Shown piece after piece: positions 8,406 through 19,445 of a stretch of 64,000 nt of DNA. The stretch's first letter is position 1. Every line of letters starts with the position of its first letter. The translations under genes and the position numbers were made by a program. Below the pieces are notes generated by a model that made no database searches, was not told the origin of the DNA, and saw only the letters and a list, made by a program, of their open reading frames with translations. Source of the stretch: Thermasporomyces composti (lineage in GTDB: Bacteria; Actinomycetota; Actinomycetes; Propionibacteriales; Actinopolymorphaceae). The DNA lies in assembly GCF_003386795.1 (NCBI RefSeq), contig NZ_QTUC01000001.1, forward strand, positions 2,356,001 through 2,420,000, written 5' to 3'.

Positions 8406-9599
8406 GTGATCGAGTTCGATTCCGTGACCAAGCGCTATCCCGACGGCACGGTGGCGGTCGACGCGGTCGACATGCGGGCCGAGACAGGCGAGATCACGGT
8501 GCTGGTCGGTCCGTCCGGCTGCGGCAAGACGACGTCGTTGCGCATGGTCAACCGCATGGTGGAACCGACGTCTGGACGGGTTCTCATCGACGGTCGCGAC
8601 GTCGCCGACACCGACGCCGCTCAGCTGCGACGTGGCATCGGGTACGTCATCCAGCACGCCGGGCTCTTCCCGCACCGGACCGTCGTCGACAACATCGCGA
8701 CCGTGCCGTACCTGCTCGGGTGGAGCCGCCGAGCGGCCCGGCGGCGCGCGATGGAGTTGATGGAGCGTGTCGGACTCGACCCCGACTTGGCGCGACGCTA
8801 TCCCGCGCAGCTGTCGGGTGGGCAACAGCAGCGCGTCGGTGTCGCCCGGGCGCTCGCCGCTGATCCTCCGATCATGCTGATGGACGAGCCGTTCAGCGCT
8901 GTCGACCCGGTCGTGCGCGAGAGCCTCCAGGACGAGTTCCTCCGTCTGCAAGCTGAGCTTGACAAGACGATCCTGTTCGTCACGCACGACATCGACGAGG
9001 CGGTGAAGCTCGGCGACAAGGTGGCGGTGTTCCGTACCGGTGGCCGGCTGGCCCAGGTGTCCACACCGAGAGAGCTCCTGGAGCACCCCGCCGACGAGTT
9101 CGTCGCCGGTTTCGTCGGCAAGGACCGTGGCTACCGGGCGCTCTCCTTCATGCCGGCCGAGGGGCTCGCCGTCGACCCCGAACCCACGGCCACGCTGGGC
9201 TGCTCGGTGGCAGAGGCCCGGGCGGCGGCGAGTGACGGCTGGGTCCTCATCGTCGACGATCAGCGCCGACCGCAAGGCTGGCTTGACGTTCGTCAGTGGT
9301 CCGACGTCGGGTCTGTGGCGCCGGAGCACCTCAACCGCGGGGGGACGGTCGCGTCCTTCACCGGTTCGCTGCGGGGAGTCCTCGACGCCGCGCTCTCCTC
9401 ACCGACGGGGCGAGGAGTGCTCGTCGACGACTCCGGTCGGCTGGTCGGTACGGTCCCCGCGGCGAAGGTGCTCGCGCTGATCGACGGTGCGCCACCCGGC
9501 GGCGCCAGCGCGAACGGGGCTCACGCGGGCCCCCAGCTCTCTCCGATCACGCCGCGATCGCCGCGGTCTGGAGCGCCCACTCCGGAGGACCCGCCGTGA
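8406..9599 (+). CDS. OpuC/ProV-type compatible-solute ABC transporter ATPase
   Basis: The 397-aa protein has an ABC domain (residues 1-240) with Walker A GPSGCGKT at 35-42, signature LSGGQQQRVGVARALA near 137, Walker B IMLMDEPFSAVDP and switch HDIDEA. It is followed by a pair of CBS-like domains (about 260-370; VLIVDDQRRPQGWL and GVLVDDSGRLVGTV). This architecture defines the quaternary-amine (glycine betaine/carnitine/choline) importers, where CBS domains sense ionic strength or nucleotides. The GTG at 8406 lies behind GAGGAAGGGG; the upstream open frame to 8193 lacks a start signal. It is the first gene of a four-gene operon and overlaps the next gene by four bases. Confidence 0.92.
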   Translation: MIEFDSVTKRYPDGTVAVDAVDMRAETGEITVLVGPSGCGKTTSLRMVNRMVEPTSGRVLIDGRDVADTDAAQLRRGIGYVIQHAGLFPHRTVVDNIATVPYLLGWSRRAARRRAMELMERVGLDPDLARRYPAQLSGGQQQRVGVARALAADPPIMLMDEPFSAVDPVVRESLQDEFLRLQAELDKTILFVTHDIDEAVKLGDKVAVFRTGGRLAQVSTPRELLEHPADEFVAGFVGKDRGYRALSFMPAEGLAVDPEPTATLGCSVAEARAAASDGWVLIVDDQRRPQGWLDVRQWSDVGSVAPEHLNRGGTVASFTGSLRGVLDAALSSPTGRGVLVDDSGRLVGTVPAAKVLALIDGAPPGGASANGAHAGPQLSPITPRSPRSGAPTPEDPP

Positions 9600-10243
9600 T
9601 CGAGTGGCTGTCCCGTAACGTCGACGAGATCGTCGTACTGTTCGGGTGGCACGCGATGCTCTCCGTGCTGCCGCTGGTCTTCGGGCTGCTCCTCTCCATC
9701 CCGTTGGGCTGGCTGGCGCGCGAGCGTCGGTGGCTGTATCCGCCACTGGTGGGCGTCTCCAGCCTGCTGTACACGATCCCGTCCCTGGCGCTCTTCGTCG
9801 CTCTTCCGGCGGTTCTCGGCACTCGCATCCTCGACCCGGTCAACGTCGTGGTCGCCCTCACGATCTACACCGTCGCGCTCTTGGTCCGCACAGTCGCCGA
9901 CGGTTTGGCCGCTGTGCCCGACGACGTGCGGCAGGCGGCGACCGCGATGGGCTTCCAGCCGCTCCGTCGGCTGCTGCAGGTCGAGCTTCCGGTGGCCGTG
10001 CCCGTCATCGGCGCCGGGCTACGGGTCGCGGCGGTGTCCAACGTGAGCTTGGTCAGCGTCGCCGCGATCATCGGTGTCCCCGAGCTCGGGATGCTGTTCA
10101 CCGACGGCTTCCAACGTGACTTCTTCACGCCGCTCGTCACCGGCATCGGCCTGTGTGTGGTGCTCGCGCTGCTCCTCGACGGCGCGGTGCTCGCCATGAC
10201 ACGCGCGCTCACGCCGTGGGAGCGAGTGGGGAGCCGCTCATGA
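9596..10243 (+). CDS. OpuCB-like ABC transporter permease
   Basis: The 215-aa integral membrane protein has five to six predicted helices and the BPD-type permease loop (AATAMGFQPLRRLLQVELP, the EAA-type coupling helix that docks on the ATPase). VGVSSLLYTIPSLALFVAL is characteristic of the OpuCB/OpuBB group. The GTG start at 9596 overlaps the upstream TGA (GTGA), so translation is coupled. Together with the second permease it forms the transmembrane channel of the importer. Confidence 0.9.
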   Translation: MIEWLSRNVDEIVVLFGWHAMLSVLPLVFGLLLSIPLGWLARERRWLYPPLVGVSSLLYTIPSLALFVALPAVLGTRILDPVNVVVALTIYTVALLVRTVADGLAAVPDDVRQAATAMGFQPLRRLLQVELPVAVPVIGAGLRVAAVSNVSLVSVAAIIGVPELGMLFTDGFQRDFFTPLVTGIGLCVVLALLLDGAVLAMTRALTPWERVGSRS

Positions 10244-11004
10244 TCGGCGCTCTCCTCTCCTGGCTCACCGATCCCGCCCACTGGGCGGGATCCGACGGCG
10301 TGCCCCACCGGGTGGCCGAGCACCTCGGCTACTCGGTCCTCGCGCTGCTCCTGGCCGCCGTCATCGCCGTTCCGCTCGGGCTGTTCATCGGCCACACGGG
10401 ACGGGGCACCTTCCTCATCGCGGGACTCGCCAACGCCTTGCGCGCGCTGCCCACCCTCGGTCTCCTGATCCTCGCCGTCCTGGCGCTGATCTCCCGGCTG
10501 CCCGGCGAGCTCGGCTTCCTGGTGCCCAGCATCGCCGTCCTCGTCGTCCTCGCCGTGCCCCCGATCCTCAGCGGCTCCTACGCCGGTGTCCGTTCCGTTC
10601 CCCCCGAGGCGCGCGACGCCGCGTTCGGCATGGGGATGACGGGCCGTGAGGTGCTGGTCAAGGTCGAGATGCCCTGCGCGCTGCCGCTTCTCTTCTCCGG
10701 CCTGCGCAGCGCGATGCTCCAGATCGTCTCCACCGCCACGGTGGCGGCCTACGTCGGCCTCGGCGGGCTCGGACGACTGTTGATCGACGGCTTGGCGGTG
10801 CGTGACTACCCCCAGATGCTGGCGGGCGCGCTGCTCGTCGCTGTTCTCGCCGTGCTCGTCGAGCTGCTGCTCGCCGGACTCCAGCGACTCGTCGTTCCCC
10901 GTGGGCTCATCGCCGCCGCGCGACGAGGCGAACGACGGACGCGCGACGTCGGAGGGGAGGACGTCCAGGACCAGCTCGAGGACCACCTGGTCCGGGCGCG
11001 CTGA
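10240..11004 (+). CDS. OpuCD-like ABC transporter permease
   Basis: The 254-aa permease starts at ATG 10240, which overlaps the previous stop (ATGA). It has about six helices, the family segment LANALRALPTLGLLILAVL and the coupling loop DAAFGMGMTGREVLVKVEMP, then STATVAAYVGLGGLGRLL. The C-terminal 45 residues are charged and extend beyond the last helix (RRGERRTRDVGGEDVQDQLE), longer than I expect for this family. It pairs with the preceding permease in the heteromeric OpuC-type importer. Confidence 0.9.
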   Translation: MIGALLSWLTDPAHWAGSDGVPHRVAEHLGYSVLALLLAAVIAVPLGLFIGHTGRGTFLIAGLANALRALPTLGLLILAVLALISRLPGELGFLVPSIAVLVVLAVPPILSGSYAGVRSVPPEARDAAFGMGMTGREVLVKVEMPCALPLLFSGLRSAMLQIVSTATVAAYVGLGGLGRLLIDGLAVRDYPQMLAGALLVAVLAVLVELLLAGLQRLVVPRGLIAAARRGERRTRDVGGEDVQDQLEDHLVRAR

Positions 11005-11119
11005 GCGTCGTCCACGACGCGTGGTCGACCACCCTGTGCGCGCCAGCCCTTGTGACCGAGACAGCGTTCGATGGCGACGCGGACGTCGTCACGGGCGCGT
11101 CACGACGGAGGAGAACACC

Positions 11120-12034
11120 ATGCGACCGACACGGACCCTCCTCGCCACGGTGGTGGCCGGCTTGCTCGCCATCACCGCCTGTGGAGGGGGTGGAGACCCA
11201 CTCGCCACGAACAGCACGGAGCCGGCGGGACGCGACACGATCACCGTGGGCTCGGCCAACTTCCCGGAGGCGGTCCTGCTCGGGGAGATCTACGCCGGAG
11301 CGCTGGAGGCCAAGGGCATCCAGGTTGAGCGCAAGCTCAACATCGGGAGTCGGGAGACCTACATCAAGGGACTCGAGGACGGCTCCCTCGACCTGGTTCC
11401 CGAGTACACCGGCGTGCTGCTGCAGTACTACGACTCCGACGCGACAGCCGCCGAGCCGGACGAGGTCTACGCCGCGCTCCGCGACGCTCTGCCGTCCGGT
11501 CTCACCGTCCTGGAGATGTCGTCGGCGGAGGACAAGGACGCGGTGGTGGTGACCCGGGAGACCGCCGAGGAGTACGACCTCAGCTCGATCGAGGACCTCA
11601 AGCCGTACGCGTCGTCGATGGTTCTGGGCGGTCCGCCCGAGTGGAAGACCCGACCGACTGGCGTCCCGGGCTTGGAGAAGGTGTACGGCCTGACGTTCAA
11701 GTCGTTCAAGGAGCTGGACACCGCGGGACCGGTGACCGTGGCGGCGCTCAAGAGCGGTCAGGTCGACGCCGCGAACCTCTTCACCACCCAGTCGGCGATC
11801 GAGGAGAACGACTTCGTCGTCCTCGAGGACCCGAAGCTGCTCTTCACCGCACAAAACGTCGTCCCGCTCATCGTCGAGGACAAGGCGTCCGACACCGTGC
11901 GCGACGCGCTGAACGCCGTCTCGGCCCAGCTGGACACCGAGACCTTGCGGGAGCTCGTCCGCAAGGTCGAAGTCGACAAGGAGGACCCCGACACGGTGGC
12001 GGAGGAGTGGCTGACCACGACCGGGCTGGTCTGA
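11120..12034 (+). CDS. OpuCC-like solute-binding lipoprotein
   Basis: The 304-aa protein starts at ATG 11120 with GGAGGAG (11107-11113) upstream. It has a lipoprotein signal (LLATVVAGLLAITAC) with lipid-anchored Cys21. The mature part begins with a short Gly/Asp/Thr linker, then TITVGSANFPEAVLLGEIYA, GSRETYIKGLEDGSLDLVPEYTG split by a short charged turn, and KSGQVDAANLFTTQSA. These are hallmarks of OsmX/OpuCC quaternary-amine-binding proteins. It captures the osmolyte outside the membrane for the two permeases encoded just upstream. A 115-base gap from the preceding gene suggests the same transcript. Confidence 0.92.
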   Translation: MRPTRTLLATVVAGLLAITACGGGGDPLATNSTEPAGRDTITVGSANFPEAVLLGEIYAGALEAKGIQVERKLNIGSRETYIKGLEDGSLDLVPEYTGVLLQYYDSDATAAEPDEVYAALRDALPSGLTVLEMSSAEDKDAVVVTRETAEEYDLSSIEDLKPYASSMVLGGPPEWKTRPTGVPGLEKVYGLTFKSFKELDTAGPVTVAALKSGQVDAANLFTTQSAIEENDFVVLEDPKLLFTAQNVVPLIVEDKASDTVRDALNAVSAQLDTETLRELVRKVEVDKEDPDTVAEEWLTTTGLV

Positions 12035-12188
12035 TGCCGTGGTCGGGTTCCGCGGTTGGGCTGGTCTGAGGCACCGGACCGCCTCTCCCCGCCGCACCGC
12101 GTGGGAACGTCGACGTCGGACCTCGGCCGGCACCCCCGACTGGGCCGAGGTGGTGGCACGGCGGCCGGTTCGCGGGTGGAATGAGGAC

Positions 12189-13789
12189 ATGGAGCAGGTG
12201 ACGGTCAGTGGCCGACCACTGACCGAGGCGGAGGTCGTGGCGGTCGCCCGGCACGGCTGCCGCGTCGCTCTCGCGCCCGAAGCGCTCACCGCGATCGCCG
12301 CTGGACGGAAGCCGGTCGACGACCTCGCTGCGGCGGAGCGCCCGGCCTACGGCGTTTCGACCGGGTTTGGTGCGCTCGCGACCCGCTTCATCGTCCCGGA
12401 GCTGCGGGCCAAGCTCCAGCGCAGCCTGATCCGCTCCCATGCCGCGGGGATCGGCCCCGACGTGGAGGACGAGGTCGTCCGGGCGATGATGCTGCTTCGC
12501 CTGCGGACCCTCGCGACCGGTCAGACGGGTGTTCGTCCGGAGATCGCGACGACCCTGCTGGCATTGCTCAACGCCGGCATCACCCCGGTCGTCCCCGAGC
12601 ACGGGAGCCTCGGCTGCTCGGGCGACCTCGCGCCTCTGGCCCACGTCGCGCTCGCCCTCACCGGCGAGGGCGAGGTGTGGAGCGGTGAGGGTGGGGCGCG
12701 GCGGCGCCGACCTGCCGCCGAGGCGCTCGCCGACGCCGGCATCGCACCCGTCACGCTCGCGGAGAAGGAGGGCCTCGCGCTCATCAACGGCACCGAGGGC
12801 ATGCTCGGCATGCTCGTGCTGGCCTGCCACGACGCACAGCGGCTGCTCGACACCGCCGACGTGACGGCGGCGATGAGCGTGGAGGCGCTGCTCGGCACCG
12901 ACCGGGTCTTCGCCGCCGACCTGCAAGCCCTGCGGCCCCACCCGGGGCAGGTCCACTCGGCCCGACACCTGCGCCAGCTGCTCGCCGGCTCCCCCATCGT
13001 GGCGAGCCACGCCGGCCCCAGCGACACGCGGGTCCAGGACGCGTACTCGCTGCGATGCGCGGCCCAGGTCAACGGCGCGGCCCGGGACGCCCTGGCCTTC
13101 GCCCGGACGGTCGCCGGTCATGAGCTCGCCGCGGTCATCGACAACCCGGTCGTGCTGCCGGACGGTCGGTTGGAGTCGAACGGCAACTTCCACGGGGCGC
13201 CGCTGGCGTACGCGCTGGACTTCCTCGCGATCGTCGTCGCCGACGTCGCGAGCATGGCGGAACGTCGGACGGACCGCTTCCTCGACGTGGCCCGAAGCCA
13301 CGGCCTCCCGGCGTTCCTGGCCGACGACCCCGGGGTGGACTCGGGGTACATGATCGCCCAGTACACCCAGGCCGCCTTGGTCAGCGAGCTGAAGCGGCTC
13401 GCGGTCCCCGCGAGCGTGGACTCCATTCCCTCCTCGGCCATGCAGGAGGACCACGTCTCGATGGGCTGGTCGGCGGGACGCAAGCTCCGTCGAGCCCTCG
13501 CCGGGCTCGCCGAGGTGTTGGCCGTGGAGGCGATGACGGCGGCCCGCGGACTCGACCTGCGGGCGCCCTTGCGGCCGGGACCGGCGACCTCGGCCGTGCT
13601 CGCCGCCATTCGACGGCGGGTGCCGGGGCCGGGTCCCGACCGCGAGCTGTCGAAGGAGATCGCCGCCGTGGTCGACCTGGTCCGTTCCGGTGAGCTCGTC
13701 GTCGCGGCGCAGTCGGTCACCGGGCCGTGGGACGCGGAGCCTGAGCTGTCCGCGCACGCGGCGGAGCCCGAAGCGGCAGAGGAGGACCC

Positions 13790-13793
<4 letters not shown>
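12189..13793 (+). CDS. hutH: histidine ammonia-lyase
   Basis: The 534-aa enzyme converts L-histidine to trans-urocanate and ammonia. Visible motifs are [11 protein letters not shown] with the catalytic Tyr, [17 protein letters not shown], which holds the triad that cyclises to the MIO electrophile, [23 protein letters not shown], and [12 protein letters not shown] near the C-terminus. The MIO triad is Cys-Ser-Gly rather than Ala-Ser-Gly; as I recall, this is normal in actinobacterial histidases. Length is slightly above the usual 510. The ATG at 12189 was chosen because conserved sequence begins directly after it. Its stop overlaps the hutU start. Confidence 0.95.
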
Positions 13794-15489
<1,696 letters not shown>

Positions 15490-15493
<4 letters not shown>

Positions 15494-16797
15494 CGAACGA
15501 CGGAGTGGGATCCTCAGCCGCCGGCGCGGTCGCGCCGACGTTCCACGAGATGTGGGAGGAGCTCGCCGCGCTCGGCCGAGACCCGCGCACGGGCGGCTAC
15601 CACCGCCTGAGCTGGACGCCCGCCGAGCGGGCGTGTGTCGTCTGGTTCCAGGAGCAGGCCGCCCGGCGCGGTCTCGTGCTGGACGGCGACGGGAACGGCA
15701 ACCTCGTCGCGTGGTGGTGGCCGGACTCGGCGTCACCGGAGCGCGGGCGACTGGACGGTGGTGTGGTGACCGGAAGTCACCTGGACTCCGTCCGGGGTGG
15801 GGGCGCCTACGACGGCCCCCTGGGGGTGGTCTCAGCGCTCGCGGCCATCGACGTGCTCAGGGCCAGCGGCGTCCGCCCGCGTCGGCCGCTCGGCGTCGCG
15901 GTCTTCGTGGAGGAGGAGGGTGCCCGCTTCGGTGTGCCGTGCCTCGGCTCTCGGTTGATGACCGGAGCGCTGACGCCCGACGAGGCGGCGCGACTGCGGG
16001 ACGCCACCGGCACCTCCCTCGTCGACGCGATGCGACAAGCGGGTCACCACGCCGAGCTGGGTCCGTCGCTCGCGCTGTTGCGCGATCCGGTGGCGTTCGT
16101 CGAGCTGCACGTGGAGCAGGGCCGCCAGCTCGCCGACCTTGGCGCCCCCGTCGGTGTCGCCACCTCGATCTGGCCGCATGGTCGCTGGCGGTTCGAGTTC
16201 ACCGGTGAGGCCAACCACGCCGGCACGACGGCGATGGAGGACCGCCACGACCCGATGGTGACCTACGCCATGACGGCACTCGCGGCGAACAAGCGGGCTC
16301 GACTGCTGGAGGGACGTGCCCGGGCGACCTTCGGCCGGGTCGAGGTCGAGCCGAACGCGGTGAACGCCGTGCCGTCCCGCGTCCGGGCGTGGCTGGATGC
16401 TCGGGCTGCGGACGAACGCATCCTCGAGACCCTGGTCGGCGACATCCGGCGGCAGGCTGGGGAGCGGGCGACCCGAGACGGGACGCGGCTCGTCGTGGAG
16501 CGGGAGTCCTGGACGCCAGCCGTCGAGTTCGACCCGACCCTGCGTGACCGGCTGCGGCTGGTGGCTCGAGTGGCCGTGGCTGGGACAGGGTTCGAGGCAG
16601 GTGAGGTCCCGCTGCTCGCCACCCAGGCGGGGCACGACGCGGGCATCCTGGCGAGCGCCGGAGTCCCCACCGCCATGCTCTTCGTCCGCAACCCCACCGG
16701 GGTGTCGCACGCTCCCGCCGAGTACGTCGACCCCGTGGATCGGGTCGCCGGGGTGGGGGCACTCGCGGCGGTCCTGGCGGATCTCCTCAGGCACTGA
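15490..16797 (+). CDS. M20-family amidohydrolase (allantoate amidohydrolase-like)
   Basis: The 435-aa protein shows the dinuclear-metal signature of the allantoate/N-carbamoyl amidohydrolases: [11 protein letters not shown] (near residue 96), [31 protein letters not shown] and the C-terminal [12 protein letters not shown], with the dimerisation insert between. It starts at GTG 15490 overlapping the hutU stop. Coupling to hutH-hutU points to a role in histidine breakdown, such as hydrolysis of a formyl- or formimino-glutamate type amide, rather than purine degradation. That is inference from context; the fold alone allows several substrates. hutI and hutF/hutG are not present in the window. 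Confidence 0.85.
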
Positions 16798-16888
16798 TCT
16801 CCTACTGACGCACCGGCTCGAGGTCGGGCACAGCCCGACATACCGACAGCGGGGGTATCGAGTCGCCGCTCGCAGGCTGTCACGGGGG

Positions 16889-17422
16889 TCAGTGCTCGGT
16901 GAGCGGCTCCAGAAGGCGGTGGGGACGGCGCAGGGCTCGGCTCACCGGGTCCTCTCGCGTCGACTCGGCACCGGGACCAGGCCGCATCTCCACGCTCTCA
17001 GGCGGGACCTGGTCGCCGCAGGCGGGACAGACCGGGCTCCCGGTGAGGTGTCCCCCGCAGCCGAGGTGGACGAACAGACGGCGAGGGCGGCCGTCCGCGA
17101 GGTGCCGCTCGCCCCAGCTGGCCAGCGCGAGCAGCGCCGGCCAGAGGTCGCGTCCCATCTCGGTGAGCACGTACTCGTCGCGGGGCGGGCTGTCCTGGTA
17201 CCGGCGCTTTTCCATCACGCCGGCCTCGACCAGCCTCTGGAGTCGCTGGGAGAGCACGGCCCGCGGCATGTCCAGGTGGGCGAGGAAGTCGCCGAAGCGG
17301 CGAACGCCGTAGAAGGCGTCGCGAATCACCAGGAACGTCCAGCGCTCACCGATGAGCTCCAGCGCGCGGGCGAGGGAGCACTCCTGTCCTTCGTAGTTCT
17401 TGCCCAACCCCACGCGCGGCAT
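16889..17422 (-). CDS. HxlR-family winged-helix transcriptional regulator
   Basis: The 177-aa protein begins with CSLARALELIGERWTFLVIRDAF, the hallmark HxlR N-terminus with its conserved Cys, then RFGDFLAHLDMPRAVLSQRLQRL recognition-helix region (split here between FGDFL and RAVLSQRL) and the wing RRYQDSPPRDEYVLTEMG. An additional C-terminal zinc-ribbon-like tail (CGGHLTGSPVCPACG) is present, followed by about 40 Arg/Pro-rich residues. It most likely represses itself and the divergent MFS gene through two matching palindromes in the 79-base spacer. The inducer is unknown. Confidence 0.9.
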   Translation of the reverse strand: MPRVGLGKNYEGQECSLARALELIGERWTFLVIRDAFYGVRRFGDFLAHLDMPRAVLSQRLQRLVEAGVMEKRRYQDSPPRDEYVLTEMGRDLWPALLALASWGERHLADGRPRRLFVHLGCGGHLTGSPVCPACGDQVPPESVEMRPGPGAESTREDPVSRALRRPHRLLEPLTEH

Positions 17423-17426
17423 CTTA

Positions 17427-17441
17427 GTTCATTCACTGAAC
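17427..17441. promoter_or_regulatory. palindrome 1, candidate HxlR operator
   Basis: GTTCATTCACTGAAC has the form GTTCA-N5-TGAAC. It lies five bases upstream of the regulator's start codon. Its centre is 43 bp (about four helical turns) from that of the second, matching palindrome, which allows both to be bound on the same DNA face. Confidence 0.6.
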
Positions 17442-17465
17442 CCACATCTGCTACGGTGCTCGCGG

Positions 17466-17484
17466 ATAGGTTCAATCATTGAAC
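17466..17484. promoter_or_regulatory. palindrome 2, candidate HxlR operator overlapping the MFS -10
   Basis: GTTCAATCATTGAAC (17470-17484) repeats the GTTCA-N5-TGAAC pattern. The hexamer TAGGTT (17467-17472), a plausible -10 for the MFS gene, overlaps its left arm, so binding should block transcription initiation. Confidence 0.6.
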
Positions 17485-17501
17485 TAACCAGAGGTGCTCT
17501 C

Positions 17502-18899
17502 GTGACCGTCGCTGCTGCTCAGGTTCCCGCCGCTCCGGCTGGGGCGCGCACCACTCTGGTGATGTCGTGCGCGGCCGTCTTCCTCGTCATGGTCAACTAC
17601 ACGGTCCCAGCCGTGACACTCCCGGTGACCGCGGCCGACCTCCGCGCGGGCGTCACCGGGCCCGCGTGGATCCTCAACGGCCTCGTCCTCGGCTTGTCCG
17701 CGCTGCTGCTGGTCGCTGGAGTCATCGCTGACGAGTACGGGCGCCGTCGCACGTACCTCGTCGGCATGCTGCTGTTCGCGCTCGCGAGCGTGGGCGCCGC
17801 GATCGCCTCTCGAACCGCCACCTTCGTCACCGCGCGGGTGCTGCAAGGCGCGGCGAGCGCCGCGTTGCTCGCCGCTGGGCTGGGTGCGGTGGGTCACGCC
17901 TACCCTGCTGGTCCCCCGCGGTTGAAGGCCACCAGCTCCTACGGTGCGATGGTCGGGCTCGGCGTTCTCGCCGGCCCGTTCGTCGCGGCCGGTATCACCA
18001 CCGTCGCCGGGTGGCGGGCCACCTACGGGGCGCTCGCCGTCGTCGCCGCTGTGCTTGCGCTCCTCGGCGCCGGTCTGTTGCCCGAATCACGCGCCGAGCG
18101 GCCCCGCCGCCTCGACGTCGCCGGTGTCGTCACGCTCAGCCTCGGTCTCACCGCACTCGTCACCGGTCTCACCGAGGGGCGGCTCGGCTGGACGCGGCCC
18201 CTCGTCCCGGCCAGCTTCGAGCTCGCCGCTGTCCTGCTCGTCGCGTTCACGCTGATCGAGCGGCACCGAACGGAACCACTGCTCGAGCTGGTGCTGTTCC
18301 GCACTCCGCTCTTCGCCATCGCCACCGGTGGGGCGCTCGTCTCCGGCATCACGGTCATGGCTGTCATGACGTTCCTGCCGAACGTGGTGCAGCTCGCTCA
18401 CGGGATCTCGCCGATCGGAGCCGCTCTGCTGTTCGGTCTGTGGTCCGGCGTCTCGTTCCTCGTCTCCCTCCAGGCCCGGAGGGTGCCACTCGCCGGTCGC
18501 TCCCAGCTCGGTCTCGGCTTGACCCTCGCCGTCGTCGGGTACCTCCCGCTGCTCGGCGTCGGCGACCACTGGTCTCCCGTGCGGGTCGTCATCGGCCTGC
18601 TCGTCGCTGGGGTCGGCAGCGGCCTCATCAACGCGGCCCTCGCCTACCTCGCCGTCGCGAGCGTCCCGCCCGGCCAGAGCGGTATGGGGGCTGGTGCCAA
18701 CAACACCGCTCGCTACGTCGGCTCCGCCCTCGGTGTGGCCGCGATCTCGTCCGTCGTCGGCGCGTACGGCTTGAGTCGCGGAATCGACGTTGCTCTGGTG
18801 ACCTGCATCGCCGTCGTCCCCGTCGTCGTCCTCGCCGGCCTGCGCCTCAGGATCGCGTCTGAGGATCGCTCCCGAGGATCGCTCCCGAGGATGTGGTGA
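17502..18899 (+). CDS. MFS transporter, DHA2 (EmrB/QacA-like) type
   Basis: The 465-aa polytopic protein has about 14 hydrophobic segments. It has the loop motif GVIADEYGRRRTYLVGM (motif A-like) between helices 2 and 3, ARVLQGAASAALLAAGLG (motif B-like Arg/Gln/Gly) and a DHA2-type PGQSGMGAGANNTARYVGSA segment near the C-terminus. Such proteins export drugs or metabolites using the proton gradient. The GTG at 17502 lies behind GAGGTG. Control by the adjacent HxlR regulator is very likely, as in many such pairs. The last residues (ASEDRSRGSLPRMW) are encoded by a 13-bp tandem repeat. Confidence 0.88.
   Translation: MTVAAAQVPAAPAGARTTLVMSCAAVFLVMVNYTVPAVTLPVTAADLRAGVTGPAWILNGLVLGLSALLLVAGVIADEYGRRRTYLVGMLLFALASVGAAIASRTATFVTARVLQGAASAALLAAGLGAVGHAYPAGPPRLKATSSYGAMVGLGVLAGPFVAAGITTVAGWRATYGALAVVAAVLALLGAGLLPESRAERPRRLDVAGVVTLSLGLTALVTGLTEGRLGWTRPLVPASFELAAVLLVAFTLIERHRTEPLLELVLFRTPLFAIATGGALVSGITVMAVMTFLPNVVQLAHGISPIGAALLFGLWSGVSFLVSLQARRVPLAGRSQLGLGLTLAVVGYLPLLGVGDHWSPVRVVIGLLVAGVGSGLINAALAYLAVASVPPGQSGMGAGANNTARYVGSALGVAAISSVVGAYGLSRGIDVALVTCIAVVPVVVLAGLRLRIASEDRSRGSLPRMW
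18861..18892 (+). repeat. 13-bp tandem repeat at the end of the MFS gene
   Basis: GAGGATCGCTCCC occurs twice in direct succession, followed by a third partial copy (GAGGAT). Because the unit is not a multiple of three, each copy is read in a different frame and changes the C-terminal residues of the transporter. Confidence 0.8.
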
Positions 18900-19445
18900 G
18901 GGCCGCGCCCCAGCCGCACGCGCGTCACGTCCACCCGGAGTCCGCCTGAAGTCCACCCAGACATCGCCGTGGTCCAGACAGCCACGTGCTGAACCTGCCC
19001 GCCGGCCGGGGCCGCACGGGCGGGGCGCGTTCGCTTGCGTTCGCGGGGTCCGTCCTGCTAAGTACCGTCTGGGCGATCGGCCGCGGGTCCTAGGTTCCCT
19101 TCATCCGGCTCTCTGGGCCCGTGCCGGGCGCAGGTGATCGCAGCCAAAGGGAGTGACGCGACGGTGAACGGCACAGCCATCGCGACACGCCGAGAGCGCG
19201 ACACGCCGGTGAATGTGGTCACAAATAAGCCAACAACCCGCGGTTGATCTTGCACCCGTTGTGTGCGCTATGTCAGGATTCCCAGCCGGTAGCGCCCACT
19301 GCCGCGGCAGTTTGATCACGGAAGGTGATCGAACGTCCGGAATGTGAGATCTCCTCACGAAGGCCCCGGTAGTGGGACCGTTGCCGTTTGTTCTACGCTC
19401 CGTCTGTTTTCTCAGTCCGTACGACTACCCCCGGGGGGTCACATC
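18900..19445. other. intergenic region upstream of the first M4 protease
   Basis: About 545 bases. The first 130 contain G/C-rich inverted sequence (CCCGCC near 18998 and GGCGGG near 19019) that could end MFS transcription. A TACGCT hexamer at 19394-19399 fits a -10 for the protease, about 47 bases before its GTG; no good -35 is seen. The long leader could hold a structured RNA. I looked for c-di-AMP and other known riboswitch cores and did not find a convincing match. No gene is supported. Confidence 0.4.

Noticed and set aside
5878-8409. An 843-codon open frame on the plus strand opposite the Fe-S oxidoreductase
   Set aside because: It is the high-GC antisense shadow of a gene with clear cysteine motifs; no ribosome site or recognisable domain.
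19080-19445. c-di-AMP (ydaO) or other riboswitch in front of the first M4 protease
   Set aside because: The leader is long, but I could not match the conserved core sequences; only folding and a covariance-model search could revive this.
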